NCBI GenBank assembly: GCA_002372175.1 | Contig: DFIS01000044.1 | Coordinates: 1 to 12,471 of the forward strand | Direction: 5' to 3' | DNA length: 12,471 nt | DNA from: Solobacterium sp. UBA3691 | GTDB taxonomy: Bacteria > Bacillota_I > Bacilli_A > Erysipelotrichales > Erysipelotrichaceae | Shown: piece after piece, positions 1 to 6,646 of the stretch | Numbering within the stretch: the stretch's first letter is position 1 | How the letters are laid out: every line of letters begins with the position of its first letter | Position numbers and translations under genes: made by a program | The notes under the pieces: generated by a model | Database searches by the model: none | What the model was told of the DNA's origin: nothing | The model's input: the letters and a program-made list of their open reading frames with translations, nothing else

Positions 1-826
1 CAAGCATATCGTAGAACCCGGAGCAAACATCACGTTCCTTAATAATGTCCTGCTGCTTGGAAAACTGCCTTGCATAGGAGATCAGCATAGTTTCCAGGGA
101 ACTGTCATCTCTGGAAGTGCTATGGCTTTCCTTATCTTCGATACGAGGGATTATAAGTTTGTCGATCACCGCATCAGAAGTTTTGAGATTACTGAAGTAT
201 TTGCTCAAGCCATCTTCATTTGAATTCAGTTCCTCGATCATGCGCCACTCACTTTGAACAATGCCGTATTGAGCAAGACGTTCCGCCCATTTCACACTGT
301 CATCAGAAGCATATCGATCAAGCTTGCCTCCGGACTTCTTGGCGAGATTTCTCACATCGTCAAAAGAAGCCGGAACGAACCTGCCATTTTCCTTTTTTGA
401 CAGTGGCAGAGAAATAATATCGTAGTTGCCCTGATAATTCTGATAGCTGGAAATAAATGTGTAGTATTTGATCTGAAATCCGCGATCCTGATCCATATCA
501 CGTGAAGAATCGCTGGCGGCCATAGCAATCCCTGTCAAAAGCTTCATCTTACTTCCATCCAGGACCCATTCAATCGCAACATAGCAGTGGTCAGAAGATT
601 TTGTAAAAAAGCTCTCGATACGTCTGCCCGCAACTTTAGCCTTCGGTATGATCGGCTGCATCATCAGTTGGACCAGTACGGATTTTCCGCCGCCGTTTGC
701 CAGATTGATCAGCACATCTGACGGACCTTTATCTTTGCTTTCGAAATCATAAAGCTCATCCGCAATCAGCCGCTTTCCGTCATTATATTGAAAGTTTACA
801 ATCCTGATTTTAGAGATCTGCGGCAT
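1..826 (-). CDS. jetC: Wadjet SMC-like ATPase JetC, N-terminal part (runs off window start)
   Basis: About 275 residues of an open frame reach the window edge without a stop, so this is the N-terminal head of a much longer protein. SMC/MukB-like JetC subunits usually exceed 1000 residues. The start reads MPQISKIRIVNF, the usual beta-strand opening of an SMC-like head. A P-loop follows at about residues 41-49 (NLANGGGKS, with K48 and S49), a variant of the SMC GxNGxGKS Walker A. I chose ATG at 826 because AGAGG lies 9 bases upstream; an ATG at 832 is too close to that site. The start overlaps the jetB stop by 17 bases, implying translational coupling. In known Wadjet systems JetC dimerises, binds ATP and extrudes DNA loops with JetA and JetB, and JetD then cuts small circular plasmids. 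The signature motif, Walker B and coiled coils lie outside the window and cannot be checked. Confidence 0.88.
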   Translation of the reverse strand, partial: MPQISKIRIVNFQYNDGKRLIADELYDFESKDKGPSDVLINLANGGGKSVLVQLMMQPIIPKAKVAGRRIESFFTKSSDHCYVAIEWVLDGSKMKLLTGIAMAASDSSRDMDQDRGFQIKYYTFISSYQNYQGNYDIISLPLSKKENGRFVPASFDDVRNLAKKSGGKLDRYASDDSVKWAERLAQYGIVQSEWRMIEELNSNEDGLSKYFSNLKTSDAVIDKLIIPRIEDKESHSTSRDDSSLETMLISYARQFSKQQDIIKERDVCSGFYDML

Positions 827-1517
827 AGTCATTTACCTCTTTCAACCATTCCTGCATTTCGGCAATGCGATCCTTGCGCAGAAAATAAGGCATCAAATTG
901 TCCAGTTTCCTGGTCGGACGGATATTTCCTGATTCCTGATAGAAAATGTCATCACGGTCAGGACTGAACTTCACCAGCAATCTGTTAAGGATCCCGTATT
1001 TCTCACCAAACTTCATGGAATCTAAAGGGCCATCTGTTTTGGATAGCCATGCGTTTGCCAGCTGAATGAAGTTATCGCTGTAATCGGTCTGTTCTGATAC
1101 TTCAGCACCCTTAATACATGCCTTGCAGTGGTCCGAAAATTCTTTTATCGCATCTTCTTTCGAAATGAACTCACGGCATTTAGGATCTGTTCCTTCTCCG
1201 TGATAAAACATGTAGATAAGATAAATAGAGAAATAATTCATTAGATACAAATCGCGGGTACGAACCTCGTTGCTTGCACTTATATCCTTTCGGTAATCCA
1301 CATTGTTTTTCAGGAACAGATCATTATCCTGTGTGGGTACCAAATAGATACGGTCACCGCTTCGAATCAGTTCAAAACCAAGGCCCTCTTTCATCGTTTC
1401 AAGCTCTTCCTGGATTTCCGGATCTTCGTAATATCTCCAAACATCAATGTTTTCAGAGCGATCGATCCATCCTTTTTTCATGAGGGCATGGAAAACCTCT
1501 ACTGTCTGCTTCCTCAT
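810..1517 (-). CDS. jetB: Wadjet JetB-like (MksE/KITE-type) subunit
   Basis: This is a 235-residue soluble protein with no signal peptide or membrane segment. It looks like the winged-helix KITE subunit (MukE/MksE/JetB) that bridges the kleisin and the SMC heads. N-terminal residues 1-30 (VFHALMKKGWIDRS) resemble a short helix-turn-helix, and residues 35-65 include the wing-like GFELIRSGDRIYLVP. From memory it fits the family annotated DUF6063, found in Wadjet operons that are not type I; I could not search this. The ATG overlaps the jetA stop (ATGA), with GAGGTGAAGAG upstream, and its own 3' end overlaps jetC. Position between a kleisin-like and an SMC-like gene is the main evidence, since sequence similarity within this family is low. 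Confidence 0.78.
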   Translation of the reverse strand: MRKQTVEVFHALMKKGWIDRSENIDVWRYYEDPEIQEELETMKEGLGFELIRSGDRIYLVPTQDNDLFLKNNVDYRKDISASNEVRTRDLYLMNYFSIYLIYMFYHGEGTDPKCREFISKEDAIKEFSDHCKACIKGAEVSEQTDYSDNFIQLANAWLSKTDGPLDSMKFGEKYGILNRLLVKFSPDRDDIFYQESGNIRPTRKLDNLMPYFLRKDRIAEMQEWLKEVNDYAADL

Positions 1518-3055
1518 CTCTTCACCTCTATTACAAAATCAGACATGCTGATTCTGTTTTGCTTTCCATCTACATTCACGGCAAAGGCAAATTCCCGGTC
1601 CAGTTTTTCGACTGTAAAATAGTCGATTTCCAGATAATAATCAGGAAGTTCACTCAGGCACCATGAGAGCTCAAACTCGCCCATTGGTTGAACAATCATT
1701 TCATTTGATTTCTTCCAGTCAGAAATAGATATTTTCTGAAGAGAGTACAGTGACAGCACCATCTGTGGCAGTGCGTTCTCTTCACAGAATTCATAAAGTC
1801 TTTCATCGTTCAGAGAAGCTACGAATTCACTGATTCTGAATTCTGTCTTCGTGATCAGATAGTCGAAAAATGACTTACAGATTTCTGAAAATCTTGTGTT
1901 GCGGGCCTCTATAGGATTTTCTTCTTCAATATCGCTATCGATATCTTCCACATCATCTTCTTCAAGTTCTGTAATCTTTGTCTGCAAAGCATAAAAATTC
2001 TCGACGCTGAATCTGTTTTCAAATTCTGGTTTTGTAAGCGGGAACAGCAGGTATAAAGCCACAATATCCAGCGGTATATTGCCGTTTCGCATCTCTGCCA
2101 TAATATCTTTATCAAAGTTCAGCCGCTCATATCGGTTCATCGCGTAACTATCACTGAGGATGCTTTGATACGCGTCAGAAAGAGACATTTTTTTATTGAT
2201 CAGGCTGCGCTGTTCTTCAATAGTCAGTTGTATATTATGAATAATCTCATTCAGCGCTTTACGATGCTTCTGAATATCCTCCCGGCCCACACCGCTCTGC
2301 TGAGCCTGTGTGAGACTGTTTGCTCTCTCTTTTGCATTGTCCTGGATGATCTTCAGTTCCTCATATTCCGTTTCCAAAAGATTCCGTACTCTGGAGACAA
2401 CAGTCTCATACTGGTCAATCGATATCTTTGCAATATTTTCACGGCACCGACGCATAAAGTCATCCATACTGACTTTCATATTCCGGATCTTGCTAACCAG
2501 TTCGCGGCTCTGATCAAGCGCCTCTGCATAATTATCACGTTTCATATATTCCGCCATACGGAACCGAGTCACTGAGTAATCAAGCTCGGATTCAATTTCT
2601 TTTGAGCGGAACAGGAAATCAAAGGCATCATCGGTCAAATGATAAGTGCCTCTTTCTTCCTCAATCAGGCGGACCGGTACAAGCTCAAAGATCTCTTTAC
2701 CCGATATATAGACTTCGTAATTTGTCAGCACACCGCCTTTCTGCAGAACATCCACCACAATGAATCTGGCGAGTTCAGCAGAATTAATCGTGATTTCATT
2801 CGGTAATATCACAGCAAGGTTATCCAGAAAATCAGCAATATCCTCCAAAGAGCAGTTCTGTTCTCTGCCAAGCGTACGCTCTTTGATAAATACCAGCACC
2901 GCTACAATGATATTGTCTAAAAGATCCCTGTCCGGAATCATTTCCCTGATGTTGTCCCTATAGGAGTATTCAATCAGAGACCTTGCGATATTGATGAACT
3001 TCATCCGTTTTTCAAAGCCAGCAAGCAATTCAGCTAATTCGGGTCGTAACTTCAT
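1514..3055 (-). CDS. jetA: Wadjet JetA-like kleisin subunit
   Basis: A 513-residue soluble protein. The N-terminal 150 residues look like paired winged-helix domains (ELAELLAGFEKRMKF, then ITINSAELARFIVVDVLQKGG and GTYHLTDDAFDFLFR). Residues about 205-300 are strongly helical and charged, as in the kleisin linker that contacts an SMC neck. Residues 365-380 are an acidic run (EEDDVEDIDSDIEEEN), and a further winged-helix-like domain ends the protein. This layout matches MukF/MksF/JetA kleisins; from memory the closest family name is DUF5716, unverified here. It starts 4 bases after jetD, with GGGTGAGG just upstream, and overlaps jetB by 4 bases. It would join the two JetC heads and carry JetB. 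Base composition is AT-richer than the neighbouring cys operon. Confidence 0.82.
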   Translation of the reverse strand: MKLRPELAELLAGFEKRMKFINIARSLIEYSYRDNIREMIPDRDLLDNIIVAVLVFIKERTLGREQNCSLEDIADFLDNLAVILPNEITINSAELARFIVVDVLQKGGVLTNYEVYISGKEIFELVPVRLIEEERGTYHLTDDAFDFLFRSKEIESELDYSVTRFRMAEYMKRDNYAEALDQSRELVSKIRNMKVSMDDFMRRCRENIAKISIDQYETVVSRVRNLLETEYEELKIIQDNAKERANSLTQAQQSGVGREDIQKHRKALNEIIHNIQLTIEEQRSLINKKMSLSDAYQSILSDSYAMNRYERLNFDKDIMAEMRNGNIPLDIVALYLLFPLTKPEFENRFSVENFYALQTKITELEEDDVEDIDSDIEEENPIEARNTRFSEICKSFFDYLITKTEFRISEFVASLNDERLYEFCEENALPQMVLSLYSLQKISISDWKKSNEMIVQPMGEFELSWCLSELPDYYLEIDYFTVEKLDREFAFAVNVDGKQNRISMSDFVIEVKR

Positions 3056-3059
3056 AGCC

Positions 3060-4088
3060 TCACCCCATCACTTCAAGCAGCTTCTCATAACTGATGATTT
3101 CCTGCGGGATACGTTTATTCGCGTTAATGTAATCTGACAAACGATGTTTCATCTCATTAGGAAAAAGTTTATAAATCGACTCGTAATTTCTGTTTTGTTC
3201 ACGATGATCCAGGCTGTCTGGAATATTACGTAATTCCGCCAACCGCAACATTTCTTCATAAGCAGGTGTAAAAAGTTGAATATCAAGCTGCGGATTATTC
3301 TTGACCAGAGACATGAATATATTCAGGCCGGCCCTGTCAATATCTCCCCAGTAAAGATATCGAACACTTTCAGCACCCATAAACTGTGTATATGCAGACA
3401 GAGCTCCAAGTTCACTTATTTTATTTCCGCTTCCATATACAACCCCATCAATACGAACGCCGAAAATACTTCGCGCGGAATCCTCATATATGCGTCTGCG
3501 GATGTTAAACCAGATATCCTTGTTTTCGCAGATCAGCAATGTCATCTGCGGTTTTCTCTCGGGGATATAATCGTTGAAACAGTATTCCGGCGTGTCATAA
3601 TAACAAAGCACTTCTGCCGTTAACCCAAGACGTTCTAACAGGCCATGAAACGAACTGTCATCAAGCTGTTTCTCCTCGTCAAAGATTACAAAAGAACGTT
3701 CTTTCCTCGATACAGGCGTTGAGGCCTGTGTCTGGAACAGATAATGATTCAGTTTCTGAAACTGAGCCTCATATTTTAAATACAATTCCGGTTTTGCCTG
3801 CAGATATCCGGATTTGATAATAGCCGGATGCAGCATAGAGATGGCTGAGACTGCTTCGGTGTAATCTTCAGCAATGATAATCCGGTATTTCAGATAGATT
3901 GGATATGCACGATTGCCATTAGTTCCTGATGTTTTAACCGGAGATATTAATCCTTTATCTACAGCATCAGAAACCAAATTGCATAACTCAGTGTCCGAAC
4001 TGGTATGCAAAAGGCTTTCCAGTTCGGATTTGCTGATGGTTTTCTTTTTCCATGACTGTAATATGGTTTTGATGCTTGTATCCCTCAT
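3060..4088 (-). CDS. jetD: Wadjet nuclease subunit JetD (TOPRIM)
   Basis: A 342-residue protein with the two TOPRIM metal-binding motifs of JetD. Glutamate E188 lies in LLICENKDIWF, and the DxD pair D249/D251 lies in YWGDIDRAGLNIF. The C-terminal IPQEIISYEKL (about 327-337) fits the end of DUF2220/DUF2399-type JetD proteins. Residues 1-65 look like a winged helix (SWKKKTISKSELESLL), and 66-180 form the arm domain. In characterised Wadjet systems a JetD dimer cleaves both strands of plasmid DNA once the JetABC motor has reeled in a small circle. The catalytic residues appear intact, so the protein should be active. The start has only AAGGA close to the ATG, a weak site, and 82 bases separate it from the upstream 129-aa gene. 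A separate promoter in that AT-rich gap is possible. Confidence 0.88.
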   Translation of the reverse strand: MRDTSIKTILQSWKKKTISKSELESLLHTSSDTELCNLVSDAVDKGLISPVKTSGTNGNRAYPIYLKYRIIIAEDYTEAVSAISMLHPAIIKSGYLQAKPELYLKYEAQFQKLNHYLFQTQASTPVSRKERSFVIFDEEKQLDDSSFHGLLERLGLTAEVLCYYDTPEYCFNDYIPERKPQMTLLICENKDIWFNIRRRIYEDSARSIFGVRIDGVVYGSGNKISELGALSAYTQFMGAESVRYLYWGDIDRAGLNIFMSLVKNNPQLDIQLFTPAYEEMLRLAELRNIPDSLDHREQNRNYESIYKLFPNEMKHRLSDYINANKRIPQEIISYEKLLEVMG

Positions 4089-4170
4089 GTTCCTTAATCT
4101 TCTAAACTTTCTCCGTAAATATTTATTGTTTGTTCTGATCCTTTATTCATATTTTACAATATTTGCAGAG

Positions 4171-4560
4171 CTATTTTAGGGTGTACTCTATTCTATTTTT
4201 TTCATTTTTTCTATGTTCTAATTCTTCATACATAGCACTAATCAATTCTAAACAATCCTGTGTAGTTCTTATCCATGTCAGTAATATATACAGACTTACC
4301 GGTGAAAACAGATGGTTCCTGCCCTGTCTGCTATCACGCGATCTTTCGATGATCTTCCTTGTAAATGCGGCTGTCCGTCCCCCGGGATCCGGATAATGAT
4401 CAGACAATGACAGTAGTTTCTCCTGCAGTTCATACATGGCTCTGTCGTATGCATTATGATCAAATCGCTTATTCACGTAGTATTTCTTCTTATCCGGCAT
4501 ATGCAGATCATCTACTGTAAATGCTTCGGTTAAGCGGTATCGATTTGTCCTGTCCGTCAT
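4171..4560 (-). CDS. Unknown 129-aa protein heading the Wadjet cluster
   Basis: I do not recognise this protein. It is 129 residues, soluble, mostly helical and charged (residues 30-75 and 90-125 look like two helical blocks), with no cysteine pair, signal peptide or membrane span. Residues 57-62 are PDPGGR, a likely loop between the blocks. The start is well supported: GGAGG sits 8 bases before the ATG, after a cysE terminator, so it begins a new transcription unit. It points the same way as jetD and ends 82 bases before it, so cotranscription with the Wadjet genes is plausible. It could be a defence accessory, a regulator, or an unrelated cargo gene. A hand count of one 60-base block (4381-4440) gave 29 GC, between a jetA block (22/60) and a cysK block (35/60). 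Confidence 0.6.
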   Translation of the reverse strand: MTDRTNRYRLTEAFTVDDLHMPDKKKYYVNKRFDHNAYDRAMYELQEKLLSLSDHYPDPGGRTAAFTRKIIERSRDSRQGRNHLFSPVSLYILLTWIRTTQDCLELISAMYEELEHRKNEKNRIEYTLK

Positions 4561-4612
4561 GTTATTATCCTCCGTGTCTATACTTTCTCACTCCCCACCA
4601 GCAAAAAACCCG
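4561..4612 (-). promoter_or_regulatory. Start signals for the 129-aa gene / Wadjet cluster
   Basis: Upstream of the 129-aa gene, minus-strand reading gives TTGCTG, 16 bases, then TATAGA as a weak promoter, followed by GGAGG at good spacing from the ATG. The -35 matches consensus poorly. The support is mostly position: this is the only space between the cysE terminator and the first gene of the cluster. Confidence 0.3.
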
Positions 4613-4623
4613 CCCACTAACAT

Positions 4624-4647
4624 GAAAAAGACACTTGCGTGTCTTCT
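4624..4647 (-). terminator. Intrinsic terminator after cysE
   Basis: Directly after the cysE TGA, the minus strand reads AAGACAC, loop GCAA, GTGTCTT, then a run of T. This is a perfect 7-bp stem with a tetraloop and a five-T tail, a compact rho-independent terminator. It separates the cys operon from the Wadjet cluster. Confidence 0.75.
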
Positions 4648-5439
4648 TCATCCGTGATAGATCACCGTACTTCCGGAAGCTACCGATGCAGTGATCCAGA
4701 CATTGCCTCCGATGATACAGTGATCTCCGATCACCGTATCTCCTCCCAGTATCGTCGCATTGGCATAGATGACAACGTGATTGCCGATATCGGGATGTCT
4801 CTTGCCTCCTTTGATCAGGTTTCCCTCTTCATCCGAGACAAAGCTCTTCGCACCGATCGTTACGCCCTGGTACAGTTTTACATGATCTCCGAGTACGGCT
4901 GTTTCCCCGATGACGATACCGGTTCCGTGATCGATGCAGAAGTATTCTCCGATCTCTGCTCCGGGATGGATATCGATACCGGTTTCCGTATGGGCATATT
5001 CGGTGATGATTCGGGGTATATAGGGCACCTGCAGCTGCTGCAGTACGTGTGCCAGCCGGTATGCCATGATGGCCCGAAAGCCGGGATATGCCAGGATGAT
5101 CACTGCTTCATCAGCTGCTGCAGGATCCCCTGCATAGATTGCCTGCAGGTCCTTGACCAGCAGTCTCTTGACCTCCGGAAATGCTTCGATATACTTCTCC
5201 GGTATATCCGTGATCTCTTCTTTTTCAGCAAACTGATATGCCAGCTTGCTCTGCTTCTTCAGGGCATGGTGAATATACCTGAGATCTTCTTCGTCAGTGC
5301 TGTTTTCACTCCTGTAACAGTCCGGAAAAAGTACAGCGAAGGATGCCAGCAGGATCCTGATCACTTCTTCTCTATCCGGCGGTTTCTGCTTCTTTTCTTC
5401 ACGTATGCTGCGCAGTCTGCGGATCACTTCTTCATACAT
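4648..5439 (-). CDS. cysE: Serine O-acetyltransferase
   Basis: Transfers acetyl from acetyl-CoA to L-serine to give O-acetylserine, the carbon skeleton for cysteine. The protein is 263 residues from the chosen ATG. A helical N-terminal domain covers about 1-150. A left-handed beta-helix of hexapeptide repeats starts at TGIDIHPGAEIG (about 153-164). The hallmark DHGTGIVIGET (170-180) holds the catalytic Asp-His type residues D170/H171, and KRHPDIG (213-219) is the conserved loop. It is longer at the N terminus than minimal SATs but normal for the anaerobe EpsC-like group. I moved the start to the ATG at 5439 because AGGAA lies just upstream and the ATG follows the cysK stop by one base. An upstream in-frame ATG at 5478 lies inside cysK. 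It is cotranscribed with cysK, matching the known CysE-CysK cysteine synthase partnership. Confidence 0.95.
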   Translation of the reverse strand: MYEEVIRRLRSIREEKKQKPPDREEVIRILLASFAVLFPDCYRSENSTDEEDLRYIHHALKKQSKLAYQFAEKEEITDIPEKYIEAFPEVKRLLVKDLQAIYAGDPAAADEAVIILAYPGFRAIMAYRLAHVLQQLQVPYIPRIITEYAHTETGIDIHPGAEIGEYFCIDHGTGIVIGETAVLGDHVKLYQGVTIGAKSFVSDEEGNLIKGGKRHPDIGNHVVIYANATILGGDTVIGDHCIIGGNVWITASVASGSTVIYHG

Positions 5440-5440
5440 G

Positions 5441-6373
5441 TTATTCCTGAAACAACGGCGTGGAGAGATACCTGTCACCGCCGTCAGGCAGGATCACCAC
5501 GATCGTTTTGCCGGTATTTTCTTCCCGTTTTGCCAGCTCTGCAGCAGCCTTGATCGCTGCCCCGCCGGAGATCCCGATCAGGATGCCCTCGGTACGTCCG
5601 AAGATCCTGCCGTAGGCAAAGGCATCTTCGTTTTCTACCGGGATGATCTCGTCATAGATGCCTGTGTCCAGCACCTTCGGCACAAACCCGGCTCCGATCC
5701 CCTGGATCTTGTGGGGACCGGCTTCTCCCTTGGATAATACCGGGGATGATGCCGGTTCCACCGCAACCACCTTTACCTCTGGATTCTTCTCCTTCAGATA
5801 CTTCCCGGTGCCGGTGAGCGTGCCGCCCGTGCCTACTCCTGCCACAAGGATATCGACTTCCCCGTCCGTATCATTCCAGATCTCCGGACCGGTCGTACGG
5901 TAATGGATCTCGGGATTGGCAGGATTATCAAACTGTGCCGGAATGTAACTGCCGGGGATCTCTGAGGCGATCTCTTCAGCCTTGGCGATCGCTCCCGACA
6001 TACCTTTGGAACCTTCGGAAAGAACGATCTCAGCACCATATGCCTTCAATAGCTGTCTTCTTTCCACACTCATCGTTTCCGGCATGACCAGGATCGCTCT
6101 GTAGCCGCGTGCAGCTGCCACACTGGCTAAACCGATACCTGTATTACCGGAAGTAGGTTCAACGATCACACCGCCCGGTTTGAGCAGTCCTCTTGCTTCA
6201 GCATCTTCGATCATCGCCTTTGCGATCCTGTCCTTGACAGATCCTGCCGGATTGCGGTATTCAAGTTTGACCAGAATTCTGGCTTTCAGTTCATATTTCT
6301 TTTCAAGATTGGCTGCTTCAAGCAGCGGTGTATTGCCGATCAGCTGATCCGCAGATGTATAGATCTTTGACAT
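5441..6373 (-). CDS. cysK: Cysteine synthase A (O-acetylserine sulfhydrylase)
   Basis: A PLP enzyme that makes cysteine from O-acetylserine and sulfide in the cytosol. It is 310 residues, the usual CysK length. Visible landmarks are NPAGSVKDR with the PLP-binding lysine K47, the substrate loop TSGNTG (74-79), the phosphate-binding GTGGT (181-185), the HKIQGIGAGF segment (221-230) typical of CysK, and SGGAA (269-273). I chose the ATG at 6373 because AGGAGG lies 7 bases upstream. A longer frame from 6409 adds 12 residues with no family match and would remove that site. It is first in a cysK-cysE operon and its leader carries a likely cysteine-responsive attenuator plus a second upstream ORF overlapping its start. 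No key residue is missing. Confidence 0.96.
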   Translation of the reverse strand: MSKIYTSADQLIGNTPLLEAANLEKKYELKARILVKLEYRNPAGSVKDRIAKAMIEDAEARGLLKPGGVIVEPTSGNTGIGLASVAAARGYRAILVMPETMSVERRQLLKAYGAEIVLSEGSKGMSGAIAKAEEIASEIPGSYIPAQFDNPANPEIHYRTTGPEIWNDTDGEVDILVAGVGTGGTLTGTGKYLKEKNPEVKVVAVEPASSPVLSKGEAGPHKIQGIGAGFVPKVLDTGIYDEIIPVENEDAFAYGRIFGRTEGILIGISGGAAIKAAAELAKREENTGKTIVVILPDGGDRYLSTPLFQE

Positions 6374-6455
6374 GTTTGTTCCTCCTCTTCTGTCTGATCT
6401 CTGTAACATTGCCTGTGCTGATGGTGCAGATGCATGAAGATCTGTGTCTTCTCAT
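6318..6455 (-). CDS. Upstream ORF with Cys-x-Cys core, overlapping cysK start
   Basis: A 45-codon ORF preceded by GGGAGGTGAT, an almost perfect Shine-Dalgarno, 9 bases from the ATG. It lies after the leader terminator and before cysK. The beginning reads MRRHRSSCICTISTGNV, and the frame runs past the cysK ATG to a TGA at 6320-6318. The strong ribosome site and the two Cys codons in a three-codon window suggest a translated regulatory peptide: ribosomes stalled on the Cys codons, or simply passing through, would change access to the cysK start. Only the first 15-25 codons look peptide-like; the tail is cysK sequence in another frame. I have an unverified impression of similar CICTIST-like short peptides before sulfur genes elsewhere. 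It could also be an accidental frame. Confidence 0.5.
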   Translation of the reverse strand: MRRHRSSCICTISTGNVTEIRQKRRNKHVKDLYICGSADRQYTAA

Positions 6456-6470
6456 GAGATATCACCTCCC

Positions 6471-6546
6471 AAAACAAAAGATCCGCCTCATATTTACGGC
6501 GGATCTGACAAAACATATATACTCAGAATGCGTTTGAAAACCCGCC
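6471..6546 (-). promoter_or_regulatory. Attenuator: antiterminator segment and terminator hairpin
   Basis: The terminator is AGATCCGCC (6506-6498), a 10-base loop, GGCGGATCT (6487-6479), then TTTTGTTTT: a perfect 9-bp GC-rich stem. Upstream, GGCGGGTTT (6546-6538) can pair with AGATCCGCC over nine positions, two of them G-U, which would prevent the terminator from forming. TCAGAAT (6577-6571) and ATTCTGA (6529-6523) are also complementary and bracket the antiterminator. A ribosome at the leader stop would cover GGCGGGTTT and allow termination. A ribosome stalled at the Cys codons would leave it free and allow readthrough into cysK. I found no T-box or SAM-riboswitch signature here. Confidence 0.7.
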
Positions 6547-6549
6547 CGA

Positions 6550-6594
6550 TCAGGACAGATGACAACACAGATTCTGACTGTACTTCTTGTTCAT
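6550..6594 (-). CDS. Cysteine leader peptide of the cysK-cysE attenuator
   Basis: A 14-residue ORF, MNKKYSQNLCCHLS, then TGA. The two adjacent Cys codons TGT TGT at 6567-6562 lie four and five codons before the stop, and the stop is three bases before a GGCGGGTTT segment that can act as antiterminator. This is the layout of classical amino-acid attenuators such as trpL or hisL, here with Cys in front of a cysteine operon. A weak point is translation start: there is no good Shine-Dalgarno, and the predicted transcript start from the TTGACA promoter falls at or next to the ATG, so it might be leaderless. Too short to be called by gene finders. Confidence 0.6.
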   Translation of the reverse strand: MNKKYSQNLCCHLS

Positions 6595-6600
6595 ACTTTA

Positions 6601-6630
6601 AATTTATGACTAAAGGTGACTGATTGTCAA
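6601..6630 (-). promoter_or_regulatory. Promoter of the cysK-cysE operon
   Basis: Perfect -35 TTGACA at 6630-6625, 18-base spacer, and TAAATT at 6606-6601 as a 4/6 match -10. It starts 17 bases after the stop of the DUF434 gene, leaving a separate transcription unit for the leader, cysK and cysE. The predicted transcript start is near 6594. Confidence 0.55.
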
Positions 6631-6646
6631 CGCTGATAAACTCTCA

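Noticed and set aside
4103..4165. An 18-codon ORF (MNKGSEQTINIYGESLED) in the gap before jetD
   Set aside because: No ribosome site upstream and no recognisable sequence; probably chance in AT-rich DNA, though its stop lies just before the jetD start.
4639..5553. Long plus-strand open frame antisense to cysE
   Set aside because: It is the shadow of cysE, whose hexapeptide repeat and catalytic motifs fix the coding strand; it shows no family features and no ribosome site.
6374..6646. T-box or SAM riboswitch before cysK
   Set aside because: No T-box AGGGTGGNACCGCG-like motif and no S-box core are visible; the leader peptide and alternative hairpins explain the terminator better.
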